Assembly: GCA_036351255.1 (NCBI GenBank)
Contig: JAZBOS010000115.1
Span: forward strand, 67,374-131,373
Direction of reading: 5' to 3'
DNA: 64,000 nt
DNA from: Bacteroides sp.
Lineage (GTDB): Bacteria > Bacteroidota > Bacteroidia > Bacteroidales > UBA7960
Part shown: piece after piece, positions 1 through 9,452 of the stretch
Layout: every line of letters starts with the position of its first letter
How positions within the stretch are numbered: the first letter of the stretch is position 1
Translations under genes and position numbers: made by a program
The notes under the pieces: generated by a model
What the model saw: the letters and a program-made list of their open reading frames with translations, nothing else
What the model was told of the DNA's origin: nothing
The model's database searches: none

Positions 1-1
1 T

Positions 2-1078
2 TACCGCGCTGAACACTACAGCGTGCTGATCTCAAATTCCAGCGACAACCCTGAAGACTTCGTCACCGTATGGGAAGAGACTCTATCCACTGATGTTCCC
101 GGGTGGGAATATAGGCCAAGGCAGGTTGACATCTCTGACTATGCCGGCGATGATATTTATGTAGCTATCAGGCACCACGATGTGACCGACATGGACCGCC
201 TGGTTATCGACAACGTGAAGATCATCATGATCCCTGAAGAAGTTGACAGAGAAGAAATGATTGTCTTCCATGAAGACTTCCAGGGTGGGGTCGCCGATGA
301 AGTGGATCCGGAATGGATGCCCGAAGGTTGGACCAAGGTCGATAATGACGCCGACAACTTCAACTGGTACTATGGGGTCAGGACTTCGGGTGAGGTTACC
401 CAAGGGGCCATGAGAAGCGAGTCCTGGGATTCAGTGGGCGAAGTTCCCCTTACCCCCGACAACTGGCTGTTCACACCTTCCATTGCAGTGGTTGAACCCG
501 TGGTAGAAATTTTCACCGTTACCTTTAACGTGGATATGACCTATGCTGAGGCGTTTGATCCGGCCAGTGATGTGGTTTACATTACAGGCAGTCTGTTGGG
601 GTGGGCCGAGCCTGGCACCGATCCTGACAACCAGACAATGAGCCGCGTGGACGACTCCATGATTTGGACCAAAACCTTTGAACTGGAAGCCGGATCCTAC
701 GAATACAAATACTTCCTCAACGCAGGTTGGGATGGCGGCGAATGGGATGGCGGCGATAACCGCAGCCTTATCGTTGAAGGCGATATGGAGGTCAACGACT
801 GGTTCGGTTCTCTGACCGACCCCACCTCTGTCATTGAAGTGGAAGGCTCAGAAATCGTGCTTTTCCCCAATCCTGCCCGCACCACCCTGAACATTGTTTC
901 AGGCGATATGATCCGCGAACTCCGCATGATTGATATGCTTGGACAAGTGGTTTATGCTGCTGATGTGGTCGGCGAAAGCCATCAGATCAACCTTGGTTCT
1001 TTCCGTAATGGTATCTACTTTATCCAGATTCTGACCGCTAAGGGATTAACCACCCACAGGGTTCAGATCCAGCGATAA
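2..1078 (+). CDS. T9SS-sorted surface protein, 5' end outside window (cleaved-adhesin / choice-of-anchor J type)
   Basis: Partial gene: the frame is open from base 2 and the true start lies upstream. The visible 358 residues begin inside a choice-of-anchor J (cleaved adhesin) region, with YRAEHYSV near the left edge and then a second such region containing WMPEGWTKVDND and PLTPDNWLFTP. A starch-binding-like beta-sandwich follows (VYITGSLLGWAEPG, YEYKYFLNAGWDGGEWDGGDNR). The last ~80 residues form a type A T9SS sorting domain (LFPNPARTTLNIVSG, IDMLGQVVY, GIYFIQI). The same modules in the same order form the C-terminal third of the gene at 33501-35993, so the two are paralogues. The protein is probably exported by type IX secretion and held at the cell surface, where it may bind glycans. 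The substrate is unknown. A strong terminator follows. Confidence 0.85.
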   Translation, partial: YRAEHYSVLISNSSDNPEDFVTVWEETLSTDVPGWEYRPRQVDISDYAGDDIYVAIRHHDVTDMDRLVIDNVKIIMIPEEVDREEMIVFHEDFQGGVADEVDPEWMPEGWTKVDNDADNFNWYYGVRTSGEVTQGAMRSESWDSVGEVPLTPDNWLFTPSIAVVEPVVEIFTVTFNVDMTYAEAFDPASDVVYITGSLLGWAEPGTDPDNQTMSRVDDSMIWTKTFELEAGSYEYKYFLNAGWDGGEWDGGDNRSLIVEGDMEVNDWFGSLTDPTSVIEVEGSEIVLFPNPARTTLNIVSGDMIRELRMIDMLGQVVYAADVVGESHQINLGSFRNGIYFIQILTAKGLTTHRVQIQR

Positions 1079-1100
1079 TTCTGATCATTAATCTTGAAGA

Positions 1101-1129
1101 AAAGGGCCTCCGCAAGGGGGCCCTTTTTT
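1101..1129 (+). terminator. Rho-independent terminator with GCAA tetraloop
   Basis: An 11-bp stem (1101-1111 with 1116-1126, one T-G wobble) closes a GCAA loop of the GNRA class and runs into six T. It lies 22 nt after the stop of the upstream T9SS gene, so it ends that transcript before the gene at 1150. Confidence 0.9.
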
Positions 1130-1149
1130 CCAAAAAGCACTAAATAAGC

Positions 1150-3039
1150 ATGAAAGCCTGCGTGATGAAAAAATATTTCCTGGTAATCCTCATTGTTACC
1201 TTCCCTTTTCTGGCACCCGCCCAGCAAATTGACTGGGTTGATGTTTCTTCCGAACATGAATTACCAGAAGGCCTGAAACTATTTCACGGAACCCTAGTGG
1301 GCAATAGTACCTTTTTTGCTTATTATTATGAGGTGGATCTGAACGTCCCGGACATAGCCATTCGACCATACATCAGCACCAACAGCAAGCCCATTGGCCA
1401 GTTTTGTTCCGATGTCGGCGCCTATGGGGCCATCAACGGGGGGTTTTTCAGCGGTACCACCTCCCTCTCGGCCATCGTTTATCCCGATGAGGTAAAAGCA
1501 CAGAATGTGGCCGCCGTTACCCGCAACAGCCAGTCATACCCCGTGGTCAGGAGCTTTTTTGGCATAAATGCTGACCGCTCTCTTTCCACCGAATGGATCT
1601 ATCACTTTGGCCCACAGGTGGAGGACATCTATACTTTCGAGGAACCTCTTCCCTATACCACAAACCATCCAAATCCCCTGTCACCCCCAGCCCAGTCGCA
1701 AGGGCAGCCCTATGAGGATTTGCTGGTGGGTATTGGCGGAGGGCCTATGCTGATGAAGGATGGAGCGGTCGAATTTACCTGGGATGAAGAAGTGTTCTGG
1801 GGCTCGGGCGTGGATCTGAACACCTACCGACCCCGCACCGCTGTGGGTTACACCGCTGACAACAAGGTCATCATGCTGGTGACCAATTCCTTCAAGATTG
1901 AAGACCTGCCTGCCCTGATGGAAAGCCTGGGTTGCCATGGGGCCATGAACCTCGATGGAGGAGGCTCCACAGCTATGGCCCTGGGAAATGAAACACTATA
2001 TTACCAGAACCGGCCCGTTCCTACCATCCTGGCTGTGGTACATACCGATAGCCTGGGCCTGCCACAGACCCCAACCTTCGAAAAGGTGATGGATACCGGC
2101 GATGCAAATACCGAATTCACCGGATCGTGGTTCCCGACTGCCAACGCAGGCTATTGGGGCGATACCCCCTCCCTGCTGCATGGCATTGGCAGCCACGACA
2201 ACTACTGCCAGTTCAACCCTGATCTAAGCGTCGAGGCAAGTTATGAAGTCTATGGTTGGTGGGTGGCATCTTTTAACCGGGCTACCGACACCCCTTTTAT
2301 TGTCAATCACGCCAATGGCGCTGACACAGTTTATGTCAACCAATCGGTCAACGGCTCTTCCTGGCAATATATTGGTACTTACACTTTCAACGGCTCTGCG
2401 GGTGAAAATATCCGGGTGACGGCCGGGGCAACCACCAACCAATATGTCGTGGCCGATGCGGTCAGGCTGCTTTCCTATGATGAGGGATTTGAAATTCCCG
2501 ACCCAAGCATCCTTTCCATCCTTCCGGTGGATGACATCGAAGTGCCCTTTGGCACGTCAGAACAAGAAGCCGTTGCCGCCCTGGCAGAAACAACCACCAT
2601 CGTTGACAGCAACGAAGATACCCATACCGTTTTCCTGAGCTGGTCGGTTGAAAGTTATGACGGAAATACGGCTGGAGATTATGCCGCTTCCGGAACCTTT
2701 GCATTGCCAGCCGGAGTGGTGCAAAGTGATCCGGAAACCCCACTGGAAGTTCATGCCACGATTACCGTTTTACAGGATGATACCAGCACGGATGAGCCTG
2801 GATTATCAGCGCTTAAGATTTTCCCAAATCCTGGCAGGGGAAAGTTTTTCGTAAGTGGTCATTCGCCTGCACCCCTTTTGCTGGAAGTCTTTTCAATAGA
2901 AGGTGCGAGGATAAAAAGCTTTAAAGCCAACGGTGGCTTGGAACTTGAAATCAACCTGCAAAGCTACCCTTCAGGCATTTATTTGCTTAGGGTCAGCAAC
3001 CCAAAGGGAGCCAAAGCCTTCCGCTTAATAAAAGAATAA
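1150..3039 (+). CDS. Secreted phosphodiester glycosidase (NAGPA/DUF2233-like) with golvesin-type, Ig-like and T9SS domains
   Basis: 629 residues from the first ATG; the ATG at 1165 (MKKYFLVILIVTFPF, a cleaner signal peptide) is an equally good start. Residues ~50-300 match the phosphodiester glycosidase family (NAGPA, DUF2233): GAINGGFFSG, RPRTAVGYTADNK and MNLDGGGSTAMAL are its typical motifs. Residues ~315-435 look like a golvesin / xanthan-lyase-type C-terminal domain. Residues ~455-540 form an Ig-like module (PVDDIEVPFGTSEQEAV) also found twice in the amidase at 29744. The end is a T9SS sorting domain (KIFPNPGRGKFFVSG). Family enzymes remove sugar-1-phosphodiester caps; the substrate here is unknown. 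A wall polymer is possible given the nearby salvage locus, but that is inference. Confidence 0.8.
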   Translation: MKACVMKKYFLVILIVTFPFLAPAQQIDWVDVSSEHELPEGLKLFHGTLVGNSTFFAYYYEVDLNVPDIAIRPYISTNSKPIGQFCSDVGAYGAINGGFFSGTTSLSAIVYPDEVKAQNVAAVTRNSQSYPVVRSFFGINADRSLSTEWIYHFGPQVEDIYTFEEPLPYTTNHPNPLSPPAQSQGQPYEDLLVGIGGGPMLMKDGAVEFTWDEEVFWGSGVDLNTYRPRTAVGYTADNKVIMLVTNSFKIEDLPALMESLGCHGAMNLDGGGSTAMALGNETLYYQNRPVPTILAVVHTDSLGLPQTPTFEKVMDTGDANTEFTGSWFPTANAGYWGDTPSLLHGIGSHDNYCQFNPDLSVEASYEVYGWWVASFNRATDTPFIVNHANGADTVYVNQSVNGSSWQYIGTYTFNGSAGENIRVTAGATTNQYVVADAVRLLSYDEGFEIPDPSILSILPVDDIEVPFGTSEQEAVAALAETTTIVDSNEDTHTVFLSWSVESYDGNTAGDYAASGTFALPAGVVQSDPETPLEVHATITVLQDDTSTDEPGLSALKIFPNPGRGKFFVSGHSPAPLLLEVFSIEGARIKSFKANGGLELEINLQSYPSGIYLLRVSNPKGAKAFRLIKE

Positions 3040-3080
3040 GAAAAACGGCCGGCCTTTTGGTTTTCAAAATCCCGGACAAA

Positions 3081-5897
3081 TCATAAGTCCAGGGTTTCTG
3101 TCACTTCATCAATCAGGTAAAAGATGGAATGATAGGGAATCCCTGCCTGTGACGACAAACCGATCTCACAGGTTCTGCTTGTGCTGTATCCCTGCCTGAC
3201 ATCCTCTGGCAGCTGATCTTTCAGATGCCTTAAAGCAGCCTGGTTTAATTCGGGATGGGTAAAGCCCCGGTCGCCGGCCCAGCCGCAACAACCCACCTGG
3301 TCGGGCACCACCACCTCCCTGGCGCACATCTTTGCAAGCTTTACAAGGTCTTTGTCCAATCCCATTTTCGTGGTGCTGCAAGTAGCATGCACGGTGATGC
3401 GTGCATCTTTTGGATGAAACCTCAGCCTGGGGACAAGGTAGTTCAGCGAAAAGGCCACAGGTTCAAATAGCTGCAAATCCTTCGAAAGGGTTTCCTTCAT
3501 ATGCAGCAGACAGGGGCTCATTTCACAAAGCACAGGGTATTTCCCGTTCTCCGTGGCTTTTAGCAGCGCAGCCTCTAGTTCTTCTTCCCTTCGTTTGGCT
3601 TCCTTACGGAAACCTTTGCTGGAGAATGCCATTCCGCAGCAAAGGTGATTATAGCCACCTGGAAGGATCACTTCCAGGCCGGCCTTCTCCAGCAGGGAAA
3701 TGGTTTTATTGACAAGGGCCTCTTTTTCTTCCGTACCGGCAGAAACCCCAAAGGTCCGGTTGATGCAGGTCGGAAAATAAACGACCTTTTTTGGCCCCTT
3801 CCGGACTTTGGGTTTTTGAATGCGCGGAGCCCCCTTTGGCGTCTGTTCATTCCATACCGGCGTACCCAATATCTTATGCAAAAAGCCCGTGGTGGAAACC
3901 AACAGCCCTTGCCCGAACAACTTTTGTTTATAAAATGCTGTGTTAAGAAACAGCCTTAAAAAAGCGGTCACAAAGCCTATGCTCGAGCCGATGGCCCAGG
4001 CCGCGCCCCGGCTGAAGGCCCCGTTATGCTTAAACCGCAGCTCCTTGATCAGGGTTCCGGTGTTGATGTCGACCGGGCAGTTGATCTCACACAGGCCATC
4101 TGTGGCACAGGTGGCATCACCTGCATAGGCAAAGGCTTTTTTCAGGTGCCTGTACTCCTCAGAAAAATCCCCCGTACTGGCAAGCTCATGCAAACGGCGG
4201 TATACCACGATTCGTTGCCTGGGAGTCAGGGTCAGGTCCTTGGATGGACAGGCAGGCTCACAAAAACCGCATTCAATGCACTGATCGATCAGTTTATGAG
4301 CGGCAGGCATGGATTTAATATTCGACAGATGAATGCCCGGGTCTTTGTTGATCAGCACACCGGGGTTCAGAATCCCTGCAGGATCAACGATCTGCTTGAT
4401 CGTTTTCATCACCCCATAGATGTCCTCCCCCCATTCCCTGGCCACAAATGGTGCCATGTTGCGGCCCGTGCCGTGCTCGGCCTTCAGGCTCCCGTCATAT
4501 TTCAGGGTAAGCACCGCCAGGGCTTCCATAAAACGCTCGTAGCGTTCTTTTTCCTCCGCCTTTGAGAAATCGGGCATGATCACAAAATGGATATTGCCAT
4601 CGAGCAGGTGGCCCCAGATGACATACCCCGGGTAATCGAAATCTTCCAGCAAAAGTTTGAGTTCAGTAAGGGCATCGGCCAGCACAGGCGCTCTGAAAGC
4701 CAGGTCTTCGATGATGCAGGCGGTGCCGGCTAGCCGGGCTGAAGCTGCCGAGGTAAATAAACCTTCACGCACCCGCCACAGCGAGGCATAAACCGACGAA
4801 TCATCCGTAAATGAAATGGGGTATAGCGTTGGGATATCCTTCAATCCTTCCACAATTTCATTCATCTGCTTTTGCAGGCTTTGCAGGTCGGAGGCAGAGG
4901 TGTCGATCAGAAGGGCCACAGCCGAAGGGTTCAGTGTTTTCAATACGTCAGGCATCCCTGGTTTATCGGCCACTGATTGCAGGGCATTGTAATCCATCAG
5001 TTCAGCCGCACTCACCTGCAACTGGCGCAAAGGCATGATGGCCTGGCAGGCATTCCGGATGTTGGGAAAGAAAATCAGGGAAGCAGCCTTTAGCGGAAGA
5101 TCAGGAACCGTTTCAAAGCTCACCTCAGAGATAAATCCCAGGGTGCCTTCAGCCCCGATCATCAGATGTTCAAGGATGTCAACAGGATCTTCAAAATCGA
5201 CAAGGGCGTTGACCCCATATCCGCAGGTGTTCTTCAACTGGTATTTATGCCTGATCTTTTCAATCATCTTCGCATTGGCCTTCACCCTTTCCGACAATTG
5301 CCGCAGGCCATCCAGCATGGACGCTTGCGACTGCCGAAAGGCCTCGCGGCTTTCTTCCAGGCGGGTATCCAGCAGAGTCCCGTCGGCCATCACCAGGCGC
5401 ATGCCACGAATGGTATTGTAACTGTTGTATCTGATGCCATAGCTCGATCCGCTGGCATTGTTCGACACGATGCCGCCAATACGGGCGGAGTGGATGGAAG
5501 CCGGGCTGGGGCCCAGTTTTCGACCATAGGGCGCCAGGCGGCCGTTGGCCAGCCCCCCGACCAGTCCACAAGCAAAGGTGGCAAAACGGCCATCCTCCGA
5601 AATATGGCTGCCGGAATAGCGGTCCCCGATCTCCATCAGCACCGAATCGGTGATGGTTTGCCCGCTCAGACTGGTGCCGCCCGCCTTAAAGGTCAGCGGA
5701 ATACCCACTTCAAAACAGGCTTTGATCACCGCAATGGCTTCCTGTTCCGATTCCACACGCACGGCCAGTTGTGGGATAAGCCTGTAAAAACTTGCATCCG
5801 TACCCTTGCTCAAAAGGTCAACCGGTTTGGTGAAGACTTTCGAACTGCCCAGCTCACGCCGCAAACGCCCGGCCAGCGCTTTCACCTGTTTTTCCAT
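3081..5897 (-). CDS. FAD-linked oxidase fused to Fe-S and CCG domains (YdiJ / glycolate-oxidase type)
   Basis: 938 residues. The N-terminal half is a PCMH-type FAD-binding domain (FKAGGTSLSGQTI near residue 70, IGAEGTLGFISEV near 250) with its FAD-oxidase C-terminal cap (GHLLDGNIHFVIMPDF, KAEHGTGRNMAPFVA). A ferredoxin-like segment follows: CIECGFCEPAC near 537 and CATDGLCEINCP near 590, giving two 4Fe-4S sites. Two cysteine-rich CCG domains close the protein (HLCCGM near 752, CCGWAGDRG near 869). This is the fused GlcD+GlcF layout of YdiJ-like 2-hydroxyacid (D-lactate, glycolate or D-2-hydroxyglutarate) dehydrogenases, which pass electrons to the membrane or other carriers. The exact substrate cannot be read from sequence. 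It is convergent with the gene at 1150 and is probably a single-gene unit. Confidence 0.88.
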   Translation of the reverse strand: MEKQVKALAGRLRRELGSSKVFTKPVDLLSKGTDASFYRLIPQLAVRVESEQEAIAVIKACFEVGIPLTFKAGGTSLSGQTITDSVLMEIGDRYSGSHISEDGRFATFACGLVGGLANGRLAPYGRKLGPSPASIHSARIGGIVSNNASGSSYGIRYNSYNTIRGMRLVMADGTLLDTRLEESREAFRQSQASMLDGLRQLSERVKANAKMIEKIRHKYQLKNTCGYGVNALVDFEDPVDILEHLMIGAEGTLGFISEVSFETVPDLPLKAASLIFFPNIRNACQAIMPLRQLQVSAAELMDYNALQSVADKPGMPDVLKTLNPSAVALLIDTSASDLQSLQKQMNEIVEGLKDIPTLYPISFTDDSSVYASLWRVREGLFTSAASARLAGTACIIEDLAFRAPVLADALTELKLLLEDFDYPGYVIWGHLLDGNIHFVIMPDFSKAEEKERYERFMEALAVLTLKYDGSLKAEHGTGRNMAPFVAREWGEDIYGVMKTIKQIVDPAGILNPGVLINKDPGIHLSNIKSMPAAHKLIDQCIECGFCEPACPSKDLTLTPRQRIVVYRRLHELASTGDFSEEYRHLKKAFAYAGDATCATDGLCEINCPVDINTGTLIKELRFKHNGAFSRGAAWAIGSSIGFVTAFLRLFLNTAFYKQKLFGQGLLVSTTGFLHKILGTPVWNEQTPKGAPRIQKPKVRKGPKKVVYFPTCINRTFGVSAGTEEKEALVNKTISLLEKAGLEVILPGGYNHLCCGMAFSSKGFRKEAKRREEELEAALLKATENGKYPVLCEMSPCLLHMKETLSKDLQLFEPVAFSLNYLVPRLRFHPKDARITVHATCSTTKMGLDKDLVKLAKMCAREVVVPDQVGCCGWAGDRGFTHPELNQAALRHLKDQLPEDVRQGYSTSRTCEIGLSSQAGIPYHSIFYLIDEVTETLDL

Positions 5898-5985
5898 AAG
5901 CAGGAATCAATTGATTTTTTCATCTGAGGTTTTTTTAAATAAAAACACTCTTTGCAATCCCCCTTCCAGAGCCTGAAATATTTAT

Positions 5986-5993
5986 TAGATTTG
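5986..5993 (+). promoter_or_regulatory. Bacteroidota -7 element upstream of namZ-like gene
   Basis: TAGATTTG fits the TAnnTTTG consensus. Transcription would begin near base 6000, which rules out the in-frame ATG at 5998 as start and supports the ATG at 6049. No TTG at the usual -33 spacing was found, so the promoter may need an activator. Confidence 0.45.
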
Positions 5994-6048
5994 TCAAATG
6001 ATTAAGGCCTGGTTTGAGCCAAAGTTAGCACATAAAATAAATGCTGCA

Positions 6049-7278
6049 ATGAAGAAATCCATCCTTTCGCTGATGATCGTTTTTTTTCTCCTGCCGGCTT
6101 TTGGGCAGGTAAAAACTGGCATAGAGGTCTTGCGTGACCAGGGCTTTGAACCCTTGCGGGGAAAACGTGTGGGACTGATCACCAACCCCACGGGCGTTGA
6201 CAGCCAACTCCGATCCACCATCGACATCCTGAACGATGCACCTGAAGTAAGCCTGGTGGCCCTTTACGGCCCGGAACATGGCGTGCGGGGCGAATATCCT
6301 GCCGGCGAACTGATCGACAACAAGCCCGACCCGGCCACCGGCATACCCATGTTCAGCCTGTATGGTCAGACCCGCAAGCCAACGTCCGAAATGCTTGAAG
6401 GGATTGATGTGTTGGTTTACGACATCCAGGACATCGGCTCGCGATCCTACACCTTCATCAGCACCCTGGGACTTGCCATGGAGGCTGCCGCCGAAAATGG
6501 CATCGAACTGATGGTGCTCGACCGTCCCAACCCCCTGGGCGGACTGAAGATGGAAGGTCCTCTGGTTGAACCCGAATTTATCTCTTTTGTCAGCCAGTTT
6601 CCCATCCCCTATGTGCACGGACTTACGGTGGCTGAGTTGGCTCTGTTCCTTAACGGCGAAGGCCTTTTGGCCAATGGGGCGAAATGCAAGCTTACAGTGA
6701 TCGAAATGGAAGGCTGGGACCGCTCGCTGACCTTCGAAGAAACCGGCTTGCACTGGGTGCCCTCCTCCCCCCACATCCCTCACGCCCATTCAGCCTATTT
6801 TTACCCTGTATCCGGAATCCTGGGAGAACTCTATGTAGTAAACATCGGGGTGGGCTATACCCTTCCCTTCCAGACCTTTGCCATCGACTGGATCAGCGAT
6901 GCCGAAGAGTTGACCAGACGGTTAAACGGGCTGTCCATTCCCGGCGTAATTTTCCGGCCCATCCATTACCGCGCCTACTACACCGATATGAAGGACAAGA
7001 TGCTTCACGGGGTGCAGGTCCACCTGACCGATTTGCACCAGGCACCGCTTTCCCTTATCCAGTTTTACGTCCTGCAGGAACTCCACAAGCTCTATCCCGA
7101 AAGGAATGTATTCCAGATGTGCCAGGAAAGCCGCTTGCCCATGTTTGACAAGGTCACCGGCACCGACAAAGTACGCATGGCCTTTGAAAAACGTTTCCTG
7201 GTTGAAGACATCTTACCCATTTGGACCCGGGACATCCCGGCCTTTCGGGAAAAAGCAGAACCCTATTTTCTGTATTGA
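6049..7278 (+). CDS. namZ: NamZ-like exo-beta-N-acetylmuramidase (DUF1343)
   Basis: 409 residues from ATG 6049, which opens a clear signal peptide (MKKSILSLMIVFFLLPAFG). The longer frame from 5998 adds a non-signal leader and is rejected. DUF1343 motifs are intact: GLITNPTGVD near 42, GPEHGVRGEYPAGE near 74, VYDIQDIGSRSYT near 123, LDRPNPLGG near 158, PIPYVHGLT near 190 and SSPHIPHAHSAYFYP near 245. Characterised members (Bacillus subtilis and Tannerella forsythia NamZ) release MurNAc from the non-reducing end of peptidoglycan glycans. The protein is probably periplasmic. It points toward the minus-strand operon that ends with an AmpG-like permease, and the MurQ gene lies in the same locus, so a role in feeding MurNAc to the salvage pathway is well supported by context. 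Confidence 0.88.
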   Translation: MKKSILSLMIVFFLLPAFGQVKTGIEVLRDQGFEPLRGKRVGLITNPTGVDSQLRSTIDILNDAPEVSLVALYGPEHGVRGEYPAGELIDNKPDPATGIPMFSLYGQTRKPTSEMLEGIDVLVYDIQDIGSRSYTFISTLGLAMEAAAENGIELMVLDRPNPLGGLKMEGPLVEPEFISFVSQFPIPYVHGLTVAELALFLNGEGLLANGAKCKLTVIEMEGWDRSLTFEETGLHWVPSSPHIPHAHSAYFYPVSGILGELYVVNIGVGYTLPFQTFAIDWISDAEELTRRLNGLSIPGVIFRPIHYRAYYTDMKDKMLHGVQVHLTDLHQAPLSLIQFYVLQELHKLYPERNVFQMCQESRLPMFDKVTGTDKVRMAFEKRFLVEDILPIWTRDIPAFREKAEPYFLY

Positions 7279-7313
7279 AAACCAGAGGTTAAGGTACATT
7301 TTGTTTTTTATGT

Positions 7314-7347
7314 AAAAAAACGCCTCTTTTATCTTAAAAAACAGGCG
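7314..7347 (-). terminator. Terminator of the minus-strand ampG operon
   Basis: Read on the minus strand, a hairpin (CGCCT 7321-7325 with AGGCG 7343-7347, one mismatch, then TTTT with AAAA) is followed by seven T (complement of 7314-7320). It lies about 200 nt past the ampG stop. The 200 nt between them hold no recognisable gene. Confidence 0.65.
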
Positions 7348-7546
7348 AAAAATACACCATGGTCGTACCATCCTCGTGTGAAACTCGTGTGGGGTTCTGA
7401 TTGGCTTCGTCTGCACACGACCAAGGTAGGTCTATGGCAGGTCCGGGATAGGGTATTCTGGCAAAAAAAGCTGATAATCATACGGTTGACAGGAAAGCCA
7501 ATCAGGCACCCGTGGAAACCTCAAATTCTATTGACCCGTTTGGAAA

Positions 7547-9421
7547 TCAGTCCTTTTCCCCGGTTTTTTCTGTTGTTTTCTTGATCCCAAAAGAAGGGTT
7601 AATTTTCAGGAAGCGGATGACCAGGAATCCCGGGAGGGTACAAAGCATGACCCAGATAAAGAAGTTCTGATAGCCGATGATCTCCTGCAGCCAGCCCGAG
7701 ATCATGCCCGGGAGCATCATCCCCAGGGCCATGAAGCCTGTGCTGATGGCGAAATGAGCGGTTTTGTGCTTCCCTTCGGCAAAATAGATCATGAACAGCA
7801 TATAAGCCGTAAAACCAAATCCATAGCCGAACTGTTCAATGGCCACCGAGCCGGCGATGAGCCAGAACTGGGTGGGTGTTGCGTAGGAAAGGTAGACGTA
7901 CATCAGGTTTGGCAGGTTAATGGACAGGGCCATGGGCCATATCCAGTACTTCAGGCCTTTCCTGGAAGCCAGCACGCCCCCGAGGATGCCGCCCAGGGTC
8001 AGTGCCAGGATGCCGATGGTGCCATAAATAAGACCCACATCGCCGGTAGTAAGGCCCAGTCCGCCTACCTGTCGGTCATCGAGCAGGAAGGGCGATGCGA
8101 GCTTCACCAGCTGTGCTTCTCCCAGACGGAACAGCAGTAAGAAAGCCAGGGCTGGGCCCAGGTTTCCTTTTCGGAAGAAGGACCCAAAAGTCCTGAAAAA
8201 CTCAGTGAAAGCGTTTTCGCCGGTCTCCTGCACCACCGCTTTGTCGGAAGCCGGCCGTGGGAGAATAATGCGGTGATAAACAAAGACTGCGAGGAAAAAT
8301 CCAGCCAGGATGAAGAAGGTGATGGACCAGGCCAGGGGGATGTTACCTGAACGGCCTTCGAAGAATGCCTGGGCAGGGCGGTCCAGTTTGGGGTCAAGCT
8401 GAACGGCGATCCATGCGGTCTGGTTCCAGTTGTCAGGGTTGAACGCCAGACGTTCACCCTGGATCATGCGGATGCTGGCATCTCCCCTTCTGAACCTGGA
8501 ATTCAGCACGATTTCCTTGCCCTCTTCGGGAGGGGCTGAAAGGGTAATGCCCACCAGGCCAATGTTTCCCTGCAAATCCTGAGGGCTGAGGTCCTGAACG
8601 TGATCATGCCTGAAGTGGGTGCGCAGCCAATGGGCAAAGGGTTCGGATATGCTGCGGGCAAACCAGGAGGGTTCCCCGGCTTCGGCTGCCTCTTCGGGAA
8701 ACACAAATCCATTGGCGAGATTCTGGCTGGCAACCCATTGCCTGATGGAGTCGGCCTGGTCACTGGGGATATTCCCCGTGTTGAGCTCCAGCATTTCAGT
8801 GGTTATCCGGAAGGTAAGTTCATCAGCCTCAGATGCTCTTTCAGCCGGGGTATATTCAACCATTTCTGCGGCTGCCGGGGTAGCCTCCACCCTGAATTCC
8901 ACCGGTTCCTGCCCGGTAAATACTTCAAAAAAGCCTGCGAGGATGATCAGGAGGCCCTGACCCGTTATCATGGCCACCCGGTAAAAGGTGCTCCTTATCC
9001 CCACGAAATAAGCCTGTTCGTGTTCGTCGAGGCCCAGCATATAAAAACCGTCGGCAGCAATGTCGTGGGTGGCCGAACTAAAAGCCAGGAGCCAGAAGAA
9101 GGCAAGGGTATATTGGAAAAACCCAGGCAGGGGGATGGTAAAGGCCACCCCCGCCAGTCCGGCCCCTATCATCAGCTGCATAATGACTATCCACCAGCGT
9201 TTGGTTTTGAATAAATCGACAATGGGGCTCCAGAGTGGTTTAATGACCCAGGGAAGATAAAGCCAGCTGGTATAGAGCGCAATATCCGTATTGGAAATAC
9301 CGAGTCGTTTGTACATGATCACCGATACCGTCATGACGACCACATAGGGTATCCCTTCCGCAAAATAGAGGGTGGGGATCCATGCCCAGGGCGAGCGTTT
9401 CTTTACCTTATCGTTTGCCAT
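7547..9421 (-). CDS. ampG: AmpG-like muropeptide permease (MFS) with large internal insertion
   Basis: 624 residues from ATG 9421 (MANDKVKKRSPWAW); the frame is open further upstream but would run into the preceding gene. The N-terminal MFS half shows the AmpG signature: TLYFAEGIPYVVV, SWLYLPWVIKPLWSP and SSATHDIAADGFYM. The C-terminal half has six more helices (GLTTGDVGLIYGTIG, IEQFGYGFGFTAYM). Between about residues 165 and 340 lies a hydrophilic, acidic stretch of ~170 residues that E. coli AmpG (~490 residues) lacks. It is probably an extra loop and could modify specificity. AmpG imports anhydro-muropeptides into the cytoplasm. This is the last gene of a six-gene minus-strand operon and sits near NamZ, MurQ and amidase genes, which fits wall-fragment uptake. 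Confidence 0.85.
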   Translation of the reverse strand: MANDKVKKRSPWAWIPTLYFAEGIPYVVVMTVSVIMYKRLGISNTDIALYTSWLYLPWVIKPLWSPIVDLFKTKRWWIVIMQLMIGAGLAGVAFTIPLPGFFQYTLAFFWLLAFSSATHDIAADGFYMLGLDEHEQAYFVGIRSTFYRVAMITGQGLLIILAGFFEVFTGQEPVEFRVEATPAAAEMVEYTPAERASEADELTFRITTEMLELNTGNIPSDQADSIRQWVASQNLANGFVFPEEAAEAGEPSWFARSISEPFAHWLRTHFRHDHVQDLSPQDLQGNIGLVGITLSAPPEEGKEIVLNSRFRRGDASIRMIQGERLAFNPDNWNQTAWIAVQLDPKLDRPAQAFFEGRSGNIPLAWSITFFILAGFFLAVFVYHRIILPRPASDKAVVQETGENAFTEFFRTFGSFFRKGNLGPALAFLLLFRLGEAQLVKLASPFLLDDRQVGGLGLTTGDVGLIYGTIGILALTLGGILGGVLASRKGLKYWIWPMALSINLPNLMYVYLSYATPTQFWLIAGSVAIEQFGYGFGFTAYMLFMIYFAEGKHKTAHFAISTGFMALGMMLPGMISGWLQEIIGYQNFFIWVMLCTLPGFLVIRFLKINPSFGIKKTTEKTGEKD

Positions 9422-9452
9422 TGGCTTAAGCGCTTTTTTTGATTGGATAAAG

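Noticed and set aside
3042..3066. GGCCGGCC palindrome between convergent genes as a bidirectional terminator
   Set aside because: The palindrome has no loop and the flanking A/T runs pair only loosely; not convincing enough to list.
5998..6048. Upstream ATG extension of the namZ-like gene
   Set aside because: It adds 17 residues before a good signal peptide and starts only 5 nt after the likely -7 element, so transcription would begin at or after this ATG.
7348..7546. Possible small RNA between the ampG stop and its terminator
   Set aside because: Short imperfect repeats (cgtgtg) are present but no stable, recognisable fold or promoter was found.
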